Source of the DNA: Candidatus Peregrinibacteria bacterium
GTDB taxonomy: Bacteria; Patescibacteriota; Gracilibacteria; UBA1369; PNNO01
Length of the DNA: 9,036 bases
Assembly (NCBI GenBank): GCA_014728955.1
Contig: WJKT01000052.1
Location: 1 to 9,036 of the forward strand
Reading direction: 5' to 3'
A model generated the notes under the pieces. The model was not told where the DNA came from and did no database searches. It saw only the letters and a list, made by a program, of their open reading frames with translations. Both the position numbers and the translations under genes were made by a program. Below are positions 1 to 5,858 of this stretch, piece by piece; within the stretch, counting starts at the first letter, position 1; each line of letters starts with the position of its first letter.

Positions 1-37
1 ACAAAAAAGTGGGCTTTGAATTTTTGGATGAGTATAA

Positions 38-63
38 AATTTTGGCCAAATACAGCCAAAATT
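38..63. repeat. 9-bp inverted repeat (hairpin), possible backup terminator
   Basis: AATTTTGGC (38-46) and GCCAAAATT (55-63) are perfect inverted repeats around an 8-nt loop. On the minus strand the stem is followed by TTATAC, so it could act as a second, weaker terminator behind the tRNA-Gln terminator. It could equally belong to a gene left of the window. No gene is visible in 1-125. Confidence 0.4.
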
Positions 64-80
64 CGCCAATACAGCGCGCA

Positions 81-120
81 GAAATAAAAAATCAACTTTC
101 GGCGCAAAAATCTGAAAGTT
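81..120 (-). terminator. Intrinsic terminator after tRNA-Gln
   Basis: Reading the minus strand, AACTTTC (120-114) pairs with GAAAGTT (100-94) across a 13-nt loop and is followed directly by GATTTTTTATTT. The hairpin begins 5 nt past the CCA end of the tRNA. It therefore plausibly ends the gmk-tRNA-Gln transcript. Confidence 0.7.
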
Positions 121-125
121 TCATC

Positions 126-200
126 TGGTTGGGGCGGAGGGATTCGAACCCCCGAATCGCGGGACCAGAACCCGCTGCCTTACCACTTGGCTACGCCCCA
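126..200 (-). tRNA. tRNA-Gln, anticodon CUG, CCA encoded
   Basis: The minus strand folds into a complete 75-nt cloverleaf. It has a 7-bp acceptor stem (TGGGGCG/CGCCCCA), a D arm GCC/GGC with 9-nt loop, and an anticodon stem GCGGG/CCCGC around TTCTGGT, with anticodon CTG at 168-166. A 5-nt variable loop and a T arm with TTCGAAT follow, then discriminator A and an encoded CCA. The U1-A72 pair and the overall sequence match bacterial tRNA-Gln, and the charge would be glutamine for CAG codons. The 5' ten bases (191-200) overlap the end of gmk, whose stop codon TAG is tRNA nucleotides 8-10. No separate promoter is evident, so it is probably co-transcribed with gmk and released by RNase P. Confidence 0.96.
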
Positions 201-808
201 TTGATATCGTGCGTATCTTCCGCATGAATTTCCGAATTTATAATCGCTTCAACTTTGTCTACGCACTCTTTAACCTTATTATTTAAGCTCGGCACCTGAT
301 AATTGCAAACTTCTCCACCTTTGGCAAACTCTTTTTCAGCACTTTCCATTCTACGTTTAATCTCTTCCGCTGGCAGTTTGCCACGCTTTTGAATTCTATC
401 AATTAAATCCTGCTTATCGGGAACCGTTAAAAAGATAGACACCACATTTTCTTCAGGCAACACCTCCTGAATTGACTCACATCCCTGCATATCAACTTCA
501 CGAATAACGGTTCTTCCTTCCTTTAGCGCATCCAGAATAGGAGTTTTTAACGTCCCGTAATACTCTTTATTGTGAACAATCGCATATTCAAGAAGTTCTC
601 CTTCCTCAATCATACGTTCAAACGTATCTCGATCCACAAAGTGATACACCACACCATCTTCTTCTCCGGCGCGCGGTTTTCTGGTTGTAGCTGATATGGG
701 ATAATCAAATTCGGGTCTTCGCTTTTTTAAATGAGCGATAACCGTACCCTTCCCCACACCGGAAGGGCCTACAATAAGAAATAATGTACCCGGTAGCTGC
801 TTGTCCAT
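191..808 (-). CDS. gmk: Guanylate kinase
   Basis: Phosphorylates GMP to GDP with ATP, an essential cytoplasmic step in guanine nucleotide synthesis and recycling. At 205 aa it has the normal family length. The P-loop GPSGVGKGT lies at residues 14-22. The GMP-binding segment follows with S39, ATTRKPR (40-46), the Glu-rich GEEDGVVYHF (48-57), LLEYA (72-76) and YYGT (83-86). The second conserved block reads REVDMQG, where the family usually has EIDxQG. The start is the ATG whose codon begins at 808, 6 residues before the first beta strand; no good Shine-Dalgarno precedes it. The gene ends inside tRNA-Gln: the last codons AAT-GGG-GCG-TAG include the first ten tRNA bases. Processing of the tRNA would therefore cut the stop codon off this mRNA. 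Confidence 0.96.
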   Translation of the reverse strand: MDKQLPGTLFLIVGPSGVGKGTVIAHLKKRRPEFDYPISATTRKPRAGEEDGVVYHFVDRDTFERMIEEGELLEYAIVHNKEYYGTLKTPILDALKEGRTVIREVDMQGCESIQEVLPEENVVSIFLTVPDKQDLIDRIQKRGKLPAEEIKRRMESAEKEFAKGGEVCNYQVPSLNNKVKECVDKVEAIINSEIHAEDTHDINGA

Positions 809-834
809 ATACGTTTCTCTAATAAAGCCCCCTT

Positions 835-840
835 ATTATA
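835..840 (-). promoter_or_regulatory. Probable gmk -10 element
   Basis: The minus strand reads TATAAT here, a perfect -10 hexamer ending 26 bases upstream of the gmk ATG. The hexamer 16-18 bp further upstream (near 857-864) is a poor -35 match, so only the -10 supports the call. Transcription from here would make a short leader of about 20 nt. Confidence 0.45.
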
Positions 841-873
841 GGCATTTAACGGAAAAAATCCAGCATTAAAGCA

Positions 874-902
874 TTGAAACAATTCTCTTTTACTGCTATA
901 AT
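874..902 (+). promoter_or_regulatory. Strong sigma70 promoter facing the noncoding region
   Basis: TTGAAA (874-879), exactly 17 bp, then TATAAT (897-902) preceded by TG at -15/-14 (TGCTATAAT, 894-902). This is a near-consensus extended -10 promoter on the plus strand, the best promoter in the window. Predicted transcription start is about 909. It faces 500+ bp with no credible gene, so it most likely drives the putative structured RNA. Confidence 0.75.
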
Positions 903-1312
903 GAATAGATTTAACGATATTTGAAAACCAAAATAAAAACAAAAGCCGGGAGAGAGCGGATTATGAAAATTTTCATGATCTCCCCCTCCCTACTTTTCGA
1001 TGGCAGCCGGCTACTGCCACCTTCAAAAGTAGTCTCCTTTTCGCCCCCTTCACCGGGAGCGAAAATGGCAGGTTCTTTGCACAAAAAACAAAAACAAACG
1101 AAACAAAAATTCGTTACATCATATCCTCGCGATTGATGACAAAAAAACAAAAACACAAGAAAAGACGATGGTGGTAACGTCATAAAAGAATCCATCCAAA
1201 GAACGGTAGGGAGCTGGTCTTTCATCTTCTTAAAAGACCAACTTGGTAACAGGACCATTCTAGTCGACCCTGTTGTCACCGCTCTTTGATCTCCTGTAAT
1301 CTCAGGGATAGT

Positions 1313-1344
1313 AAAAAATCCCCGATACGATTGCACGAGGGATT
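1313..1344 (-). terminator. Possible terminator for the peroxiredoxin transcript
   Basis: On the minus strand AATCCC (1344-1339) pairs with GGGATT (1322-1317) across a 16-nt loop and runs into a T-rich stretch (six T in a row, two of them in the stem). It lies about 100 nt past the peroxiredoxin stop. If used, that transcript's tail would be antisense to the end of the putative ncRNA. Confidence 0.35.
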
Positions 1345-1359
1345 ATAGAGCAATACGTT

Positions 1360-1441
1360 GAGGCGCACGTCTCACCTCTGCTTCTTCCCACTTATTTCGT
1401 GGCCTAGCATGTGAAAATCAGATGTGCGCCTCTTATTTTTT
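1360..1441 (+). terminator. 13-bp terminal stem with T-tract (3' end of the putative ncRNA)
   Basis: Bases 1360-1372 (GAGGCGCACGTCT) pair with 1420-1432 (AGATGTGCGCCTC), 13 bp with a single G.U, followed by TTATTTTTT. The 47-nt enclosed part contains its own small hairpin (CCAC 1388-1391/GTGG 1399-1402). The loop is much larger than in an ordinary terminator, so this may be a folded 3' domain that also terminates transcription. On the minus strand it lacks a T-tract, so it does not serve the peroxiredoxin gene. Confidence 0.6.
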
Positions 1442-1444
1442 CTA

Positions 1445-2008
1445 TTACGCCTTCCCTAAGGTTTTATCTCCCTCTTTCCATCCAACCGGACACAAATCAC
1501 CCGTTTGGAAAGCTTTTATAAGACGAACAAGTTCATCAATATTACGTCCGATAGTGACATCGTTAATGGTATAACTGCGGACAATTCCTTCCGGGTCAAT
1601 AATAAACGCACCGCGCAAACTTATACCTTCTTCCGGAACAAGCACATGGTAATCACGACTTACCTCTTTTGTCATATCGCTTAAAAGCGGATATTCAAAA
1701 TCACCTATGTCTTTAAGCCATGCCTCATGCGAATACACACTGTCAACACTCACTCCCAGCACTTGTGCATTGATCTTTTCAAAATCTTTATGTTTTTTAC
1801 TAAGTTCAATAAGTTCGGTCGGACACACAAACGTAAAATCAAGTGGGTAGAAAAAAAGCAACACCCATTTCCCTTTAAAATCATCAAGATGATAGTGCTT
1901 CATTTTTCCTTTAAAGTACCCTTCCATTTTAAATTCAGGAGCGGGTTTTCCAATTTGTAGAGTATTGCAACATTCATCATTGCAATGACAATCATCAGTA
2001 TGAGTCAT
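1445..2008 (-). CDS. Typical 2-Cys peroxiredoxin (AhpC/Prx1 family)
   Basis: Reduces hydrogen peroxide, and probably organic hydroperoxides and peroxynitrite, in the cytoplasm. The peroxidatic cysteine is C62 in FYPLDFTFVCPTE (53-65) with conserved P55 and T59. The resolving cysteine is C173 in CPVGW (173-177). Length is 187 aa, normal for the family. The protein ends soon after the resolving Cys and has neither the GGLG loop nor a C-terminal YF helix, so by family knowledge it should resist over-oxidation. Odd feature: the first 14 residues carry four cysteines and two or more histidines (C7, H8, C9, C13, C14), outside the thioredoxin fold. No reductase partner gene is in the window. It has its own promoter and stands alone, convergent with the putative ncRNA and divergent from the flavodoxin-kor operon. 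No Shine-Dalgarno precedes the start. Confidence 0.95.
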   Translation of the reverse strand: MTHTDDCHCNDECCNTLQIGKPAPEFKMEGYFKGKMKHYHLDDFKGKWVLLFFYPLDFTFVCPTELIELSKKHKDFEKINAQVLGVSVDSVYSHEAWLKDIGDFEYPLLSDMTKEVSRDYHVLVPEEGISLRGAFIIDPEGIVRSYTINDVTIGRNIDELVRLIKAFQTGDLCPVGWKEGDKTLGKA

Positions 2009-2064
2009 AATTTTTGGGTTATTAATAGTAAAAATAATAAATAATAGGAATTATTATTGTTTTT

Positions 2065-2093
2065 AGTATAGCGATCATCTTCCCCATTTGCAA
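2065..2093 (-). promoter_or_regulatory. Peroxiredoxin promoter
   Basis: On the minus strand TTGCAA (2093-2088), 17 bp, TATACT (2070-2065). The predicted start is near 2058, giving a roughly 50-nt, very AU-rich leader without a Shine-Dalgarno. No clear peroxide-regulator box was recognised. Confidence 0.6.
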
Positions 2094-2100
2094 ACCCTTC

Positions 2101-2129
2101 TTACCTTGACGGTAATAACCTCGTATAAT
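2101..2129 (+). promoter_or_regulatory. Flavodoxin-korAB operon promoter with inverted repeat
   Basis: TATAAT at 2124-2129 is a perfect -10, 29 bases before the flavodoxin ATG. At 17-bp spacing the -35 would be TTACCT (2101-2106), a weak match. That position coincides with a perfect inverted repeat TTACC-TTGAC-GGTAA (2101-2115), which could be an operator. The TTGACG at 2106-2111 is only 12 bp from the -10. Confidence 0.5.
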
Positions 2130-2158
2130 AAGATTTAAGAAGTTTTAAACCAGATTTT

Positions 2159-2608
2159 ATGGCTTCAATACTTATACTTTTTGGCAGCACAGGCGGCAAC
2201 ACCGAACTTGTCTGTGACGAGGTTTTGCATATATTCAAAGCGAAAAACCATACAGCCGTCATGCAGCGTGCAGAAAACAGTTCTCCCGATGACATGGGGG
2301 CATACGATCTTTGTATTTTAGCCTCATCCACCTACGGACAGGGACTTTTGCAAGATCACATGCGCGCCTTTATTAAAAGCTGCTCATCAAAAAATATCAG
2401 CGGTAACACCTTTGCTGTTATCGGATTGGGAGATAACAAATATAACACCGAGTATATTATAGAATCGGCAGCTATTCTGGAAAAGACCGTAAAAGATAAC
2501 GACGGGACACTCCTCTCCCCAACACTTCGTATTAATAAAACACCCGTTCCTCACCTGGAAACCAGAGTGAAGAAATGGGCCAATGAAATTGCTAAACAAC
2601 TTGCATAA
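2159..2608 (+). CDS. Flavodoxin, probable electron acceptor of KorAB
   Basis: Small FMN-binding electron carrier, 149 aa, full length for a short-chain flavodoxin. The FMN phosphate loop is GSTGGNTE (9-16), the second FMN loop is ASSTYGQG (55-62), and the third is VIGLGDNKYN (87-96), whose Y95 is expected to stack on the flavin. The usual Trp of the second loop is replaced by Tyr (Y59). Its stop TAA (2606-2608) abuts the korA ATG with no spacer (TAAATG), so the genes are almost certainly co-transcribed and translationally linked. Since no ferredoxin gene is in the operon, it is inferred to carry the low-potential electrons from 2-oxoacid oxidation. No Shine-Dalgarno is seen before the ATG. 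Confidence 0.92.
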   Translation: MASILILFGSTGGNTELVCDEVLHIFKAKNHTAVMQRAENSSPDDMGAYDLCILASSTYGQGLLQDHMRAFIKSCSSKNISGNTFAVIGLGDNKYNTEYIIESAAILEKTVKDNDGTLLSPTLRINKTPVPHLETRVKKWANEIAKQLA

Positions 2609-4357
2609 ATGAAAAGAACAATTGTAAAAATAGCCGGGGAAAGCGGCATGGGTCTCCTCAGTAGCGGGAAAATTATTGCTCGAGCTCTTAAAGATCTCGG
2701 CTTTTATATGACCGTCGACCGAGAATATCCCTCATTAATAAAAGGCGGCAGTTCAAACGTTCAAATAGAATTTGCCACACACGAAATACGTGCACTTTCA
2801 AGTAAAGCCGATATAGTGATTGCCTTGGATCGTCACGGATTAACCGAACACATACCGTCAATAAAACGCGGTGGTATTTTGATACACGGTTATGAACGAC
2901 ACGAACTGATTCCCGAACTAAAAGCCCAAGCAAAAAAACGTAACGTTAAAGTTTTATATCTTCCCGCTCGAACAATAGCCAAAGAGTTGGGAGGTAGTAA
3001 TCTTATGGTGAACATGGTGCTGCTAGGTCTGCTATGGAAAGTACTAGGATTCAAAAAACAAGAATTAAAAGATGAAGTATCGAGACAATTCAAATCGAAA
3101 CCAAAACTGCTTAAAATCGATCTCAAGTGTATTGATGCCGGCTATGAAGCGGAGGGGATAAAGAAAGTCCCGACCTACACCATAAAACGAAATAAAAAAG
3201 TACCAAAAACTATCCTCATAGACGGAACGGAATCTCTCAGTTTGGGAGCTATTCACGCCGGCCTGCGGAACTATTATATGTATCCCATGAGTCCTATCAG
3301 CGGCGTCCTCACGTATCTTGGTAAAACATCACACGAAACAGGTATCGTCGTAAAACAAGCGGAAGATGAAATCACCGCCATACAAATGACGATAGGGTCA
3401 ATGCATGCGGGAAGCAGATCACTGGTTGCAACATCAGGTGGCGGCTTTGACTTAATGACGGAAAGTGTTTCAATGGCTGCAATAACCGAAACACCGCTGG
3501 TACTTGCTTTGGGGCAACGACCCGGTCCGGCAACTGGATTACCTACCTGGACATGCCAGGGGGATCTCAACCTTGCCGTGTACGCTGCACACGGAGAGTT
3601 TGCACGAGCAGTTATAGCCTGCAGTGATCAAGAATCATCGTTCGAACTCATTCAACATGCCTTTAATATTGCAGAAACATATCAAATACCGGTTATTCTT
3701 TTAACCGAAAAAGAAGTGCTGGAAAAATATTCAACAATTACTCCGTTTAAACAAAAAACCATACCGATTAAACGAGGGTTGGTGACCAAGAAAGCGGACC
3801 TTGAAAAATTAAAACCGGAAGACCGATTTGCCCTCACCAAATCGGGCATTTCAAAACGATGGCTGCCGGGCTCAAGCAAAACATTCTATTATGCAAACAG
3901 TGATGAACATAAACCGGATGGCAGAATAACCGAAGATGCAAAACCTGTCGCAGATATGGTTGAAAAAAGACTCAGAAAAGAAGGCACCTTAAAGAAACAT
4001 TTACCAAAACCGATTATATATGGTGCAAAAAAAGATGCCGACATTGCTTTTATAGGATGGGGAAGTTCGAAAACGGTTATGCTCGACACGATTAACCTGC
4101 TTAAAAAAGAAGGTATCGCCGTGAGCTATCTTCACTATGATTATGTATGGCCAATACAGGAAAAACCGGCACAGGAATTCTTTAAGAAAAACAAAGCCGT
4201 TTATCTTATTGAAAATAATTTCAGAGGACAATTCGGTGAACATATTGAAGCTCAAACCAAGCAATCATTTAAAGATAAACTACTCAAATACAACGGCAGA
4301 CCATTCTATATCGATGAAGTAACGGCATACATTAAAAAACGTATTAAATCTAAATGA
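2609..4357 (+). CDS. korA: 2-oxoacid:acceptor oxidoreductase, fused gamma-alpha subunit
   Basis: Large subunit of a CoA-dependent, thiamine-diphosphate 2-oxoacid oxidoreductase (2-oxoglutarate or pyruvate type). The enzyme decarboxylates the oxoacid to acyl-CoA plus CO2 and passes electrons to ferredoxin or flavodoxin. Residues 1 to about 185 are the gamma domain, with GESGMG (10-15) and YPSLIKGGSSN (40-50). The alpha part starts near D205 with GTESLSLGA, then YPMSP (225-229, where relatives usually have YPITP), QAEDEI (250-255) and the highly conserved QRPGPATGLPT (303-313). The C-terminal domain has FIGWGS (481-486) and ENNFRGQFG (535-543). The order and 582-aa length match the fused KorA family rather than separate PorA and PorG. 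Tandem stops TGA-TAA end the gene; 12 nt separate it from korB. The oxoacid substrate cannot be decided from sequence alone. Confidence 0.93.
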   Translation: MKRTIVKIAGESGMGLLSSGKIIARALKDLGFYMTVDREYPSLIKGGSSNVQIEFATHEIRALSSKADIVIALDRHGLTEHIPSIKRGGILIHGYERHELIPELKAQAKKRNVKVLYLPARTIAKELGGSNLMVNMVLLGLLWKVLGFKKQELKDEVSRQFKSKPKLLKIDLKCIDAGYEAEGIKKVPTYTIKRNKKVPKTILIDGTESLSLGAIHAGLRNYYMYPMSPISGVLTYLGKTSHETGIVVKQAEDEITAIQMTIGSMHAGSRSLVATSGGGFDLMTESVSMAAITETPLVLALGQRPGPATGLPTWTCQGDLNLAVYAAHGEFARAVIACSDQESSFELIQHAFNIAETYQIPVILLTEKEVLEKYSTITPFKQKTIPIKRGLVTKKADLEKLKPEDRFALTKSGISKRWLPGSSKTFYYANSDEHKPDGRITEDAKPVADMVEKRLRKEGTLKKHLPKPIIYGAKKDADIAFIGWGSSKTVMLDTINLLKKEGIAVSYLHYDYVWPIQEKPAQEFFKKNKAVYLIENNFRGQFGEHIEAQTKQSFKDKLLKYNGRPFYIDEVTAYIKKRIKSK

Positions 4358-4369
4358 TAACACCCCCCT

Positions 4370-5290
4370 ATGAAATCTTCACATACTCCACTTAAAAAAA
4401 ATCTAAAAACCCTCTTTGATAATAAAGAAACATATCTCGGGTACGAAAATGAAGAAGTTATAACCTGGTGTAACGGATGCGGAAATTATCAAATACAAAA
4501 TGCGCTTAAACGAGCATTAACGCTTGAAGGTATTAAACCACATAACATACTGTATTGTTTTGACATAGGGTGTAACGGAAACGGTTCGGACAAAATCGGA
4601 GGCTATACCTTGCATAGTTTGCATGGACGAGTTATCAGCTCTGCAGCAGGCGCATGCCTTGCAAACCCGGCATTAACCGTTATTGCCTCAGGGGGAGATG
4701 GAGGAACAATGAGTGAGGGAATAAACCATTTGATTCACGCTGTACGCAGTGATTATCCCATGGTTTTTATTCTGCATAACAACCACAATTACGGGCTGAC
4801 CACAGGGCAGGCCTCGGCAACAACACCAAAAGGATTTCCTATGAACGGATCACCCGATGGCGTGTTTATTGAACCGATGAACCCAAGCGAATTTGTACTC
4901 AATTTGAACCCGTCATTTGTTGCACGATCATTCTCGGGAGACGTTAAGCATATGACATACGTCCTTCGGGAAGCGCTGAATCATAACGGATTTGCATTTG
5001 TTGAAATTTTACAAGTATGTCCGACATATAATAAAGCCACACCGCAACAATGGTATTGGGATAGAATTAAATATACGGATGATATGAAAAATTATCGTGC
5101 GGACAATCTTAAAAAAGCGAAAAAAATCGTAGAAGACTTTGAAAAGAATATTTATTTAGGCGTGCTCTATCAAGATAAAAAACGAAAAAACTTTTTAGAA
5201 CGATTACCGAATAGGAAAGGTATAAAAACCACTCCGGTTGAAGAGGTAAAACACTATTCGATCACCTCGCTTCTTAAAGAATTTGAATAG
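4370..5290 (+). CDS. korB: 2-oxoacid:acceptor oxidoreductase, beta subunit
   Basis: Thiamine diphosphate and [4Fe-4S] subunit that pairs with the KorA fusion. TPP/Mg site: SGGDGG (107-112) followed by HNNHNYG (136-142) and TTGQ (144-147). Four cysteines fit the single cluster of archaeal-type two-subunit enzymes: C34 and C37 (WCNGCG), C68 (DIGC) and C217 (QVCPTYN). Length 306 aa, typical. No ferredoxin-like delta domain is attached, so the acceptor must be a separate protein, and the flavodoxin at the head of the operon is the natural candidate. The start ATG follows a C-run (CACCCCCCT) rather than a Shine-Dalgarno. It is convergent with tspO, only 18 bp apart, and no terminator hairpin is visible between them. 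Confidence 0.94.
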   Translation: MKSSHTPLKKNLKTLFDNKETYLGYENEEVITWCNGCGNYQIQNALKRALTLEGIKPHNILYCFDIGCNGNGSDKIGGYTLHSLHGRVISSAAGACLANPALTVIASGGDGGTMSEGINHLIHAVRSDYPMVFILHNNHNYGLTTGQASATTPKGFPMNGSPDGVFIEPMNPSEFVLNLNPSFVARSFSGDVKHMTYVLREALNHNGFAFVEILQVCPTYNKATPQQWYWDRIKYTDDMKNYRADNLKKAKKIVEDFEKNIYLGVLYQDKKRKNFLERLPNRKGIKTTPVEEVKHYSITSLLKEFE

Positions 5291-5308
5291 TCGAAAGAGT
5301 CTCGCAGT

Positions 5309-5818
5309 CTAGTTTAAGAGCGCTATCTGCAATGTCAGATATGTTGCGAAACCAACCCAGCCGGCATACGGAATCAAAAGAAGTGAAGCTATTTTTGAAC
5401 GTTTCCATAATAAAACCATGATAAGGATTATGGTTATTTCAAGAATAATCATCTCGAAAAGTGCCAATGAAAGCTGATGCAGTGTAAAGAAAAGCAAGCT
5501 CCATAATACGTTAAAAATAGCGTTAGCGATAAAAAGGCCAACTACAAACAAAAAGATGACATCGATTTCTTTCTTACGAAACACAAGCAAGTATCTGCTT
5601 TCAACGTATCTCTTATTCCACGTAATTAACGCTGAAACGGTGGTTAGAATAAAAATAATATTCCACGCAACCGGAAAAATCCAGTCGGGCGGTGTCAGTG
5701 CCGGCTTAATAAGCTCATTGTTGTACCACGGCATACCAAGCGAAGTAAAAATACTGCCAATAACAGCAACTGCAACAGTAATAAGCGGAATAACAACATA
5801 ATTCGGTTTGATTTTCAT
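5309..5818 (-). CDS. tspO: TspO/MBR family membrane protein
   Basis: Five-helix membrane protein of the tryptophan-rich sensory protein/peripheral benzodiazepine receptor family. Relatives bind porphyrins and sterols and are linked to oxygen or stress response. Seen: WYNNELIKPALTPPDW (31-46), FPVAWNIIF (48-56), NAIFNVLWSLLFF (99-111) and the C-terminal PYAGWVGFATYL (150-161) ending in LN. Residues are numbered from the start chosen here, ATG at 5818 (169 aa). An upstream in-frame ATG at 5875 would add 19 residues without family similarity and would lie upstream of the start predicted from the likely -10. One aromatic of the usual PxWxPP motif is Leu (KPALTPP). It is divergent from the hemerythrin gene, with which it may share regulation. 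Confidence 0.9.
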   Translation of the reverse strand: MKIKPNYVVIPLITVAVAVIGSIFTSLGMPWYNNELIKPALTPPDWIFPVAWNIIFILTTVSALITWNKRYVESRYLLVFRKKEIDVIFLFVVGLFIANAIFNVLWSLLFFTLHQLSLALFEMIILEITIILIMVLLWKRSKIASLLLIPYAGWVGFATYLTLQIALLN

Positions 5819-5858
5819 ATCTGTCTTTTTAATAAATAGTGTTTTTTCTCCTATGTAT

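Larger units (their letters stand above)
909..1441 (+). ncRNA. Putative long structured noncoding RNA (family not recognised)
   Basis: About 530 nt lie between a near-consensus promoter and a stem plus T-tract, with no convincing reading frame on either strand. Three A-rich linkers (about 924-944, 1081-1096, 1139-1163) alternate with hairpins. Hairpins seen: CTACTTTT 990-997/AAAAGTAG 1025-1032 with inner TGGCAG 1001-1006/CTGCCA 1014-1019; TTTTCGC 1038-1044/GCGAAAA 1059-1065; AACGAA 1097-1102/TTCGTT 1110-1115; TGGTCTTT 1215-1222/AAAGACCA 1233-1240; AACAGG 1248-1253/CCTGTT 1269-1274. The last two sit inside a closing helix, 1197-1207 with 1278-1288 (10 bp, one A.C mismatch). Bases 913-923 can pair with 1351-1359, which would close the whole body just before the terminal stem. 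I see no conserved motifs of tmRNA, RNase P, SRP or 6S RNA. GOLLD- or ROOL-type large RNAs, also large ornate RNAs often found near tRNA genes, are a possible comparison only. Pairing was judged by eye. Confidence 0.55.

Noticed and set aside
9..227. 72-aa plus-strand frame with RRDSNPR-like sequence
   Set aside because: It is the antisense translation of the tRNA-Gln gene, a well-known artefact.
921..1136. 71-aa plus-strand frame, TTG start, inside the putative ncRNA
   Set aside because: Lys/Gln-rich because of the A-rich linkers, no ribosome site, and it ignores the strong hairpins it spans. A small peptide cannot be fully excluded.
1169..1181. TGGTGGTAACGTC resembling a T-box antiterminator motif
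   Set aside because: Only partly matches AGGGTGGNACCGCG, and no aminoacyl-tRNA synthetase or amino-acid gene follows on that strand.
911..1336. 141-aa minus-strand frame across the putative ncRNA
   Set aside because: Low-complexity composition (Phe/Cys runs from the A-rich linkers), no domain, and no plausible start context.
909..1441. tmRNA, RNase P RNA or 6S RNA as the identity of the noncoding region
   Set aside because: No tRNA-like TTCGA arm or CCA end, no recognised RNase P core segments, and no long continuous hairpin as in 6S RNA.
2106..2129. TTGACG as -35 of the flavodoxin operon
   Set aside because: Only 12 bp from the TATAAT at 2124, too short for a sigma70 promoter.
4355..4360. 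TGA recoded as glycine, as in Gracilibacteria
   Set aside because: korA ends in TGA followed by TAA and zupT ends in TGA at the expected family length, so TGA reads as stop.
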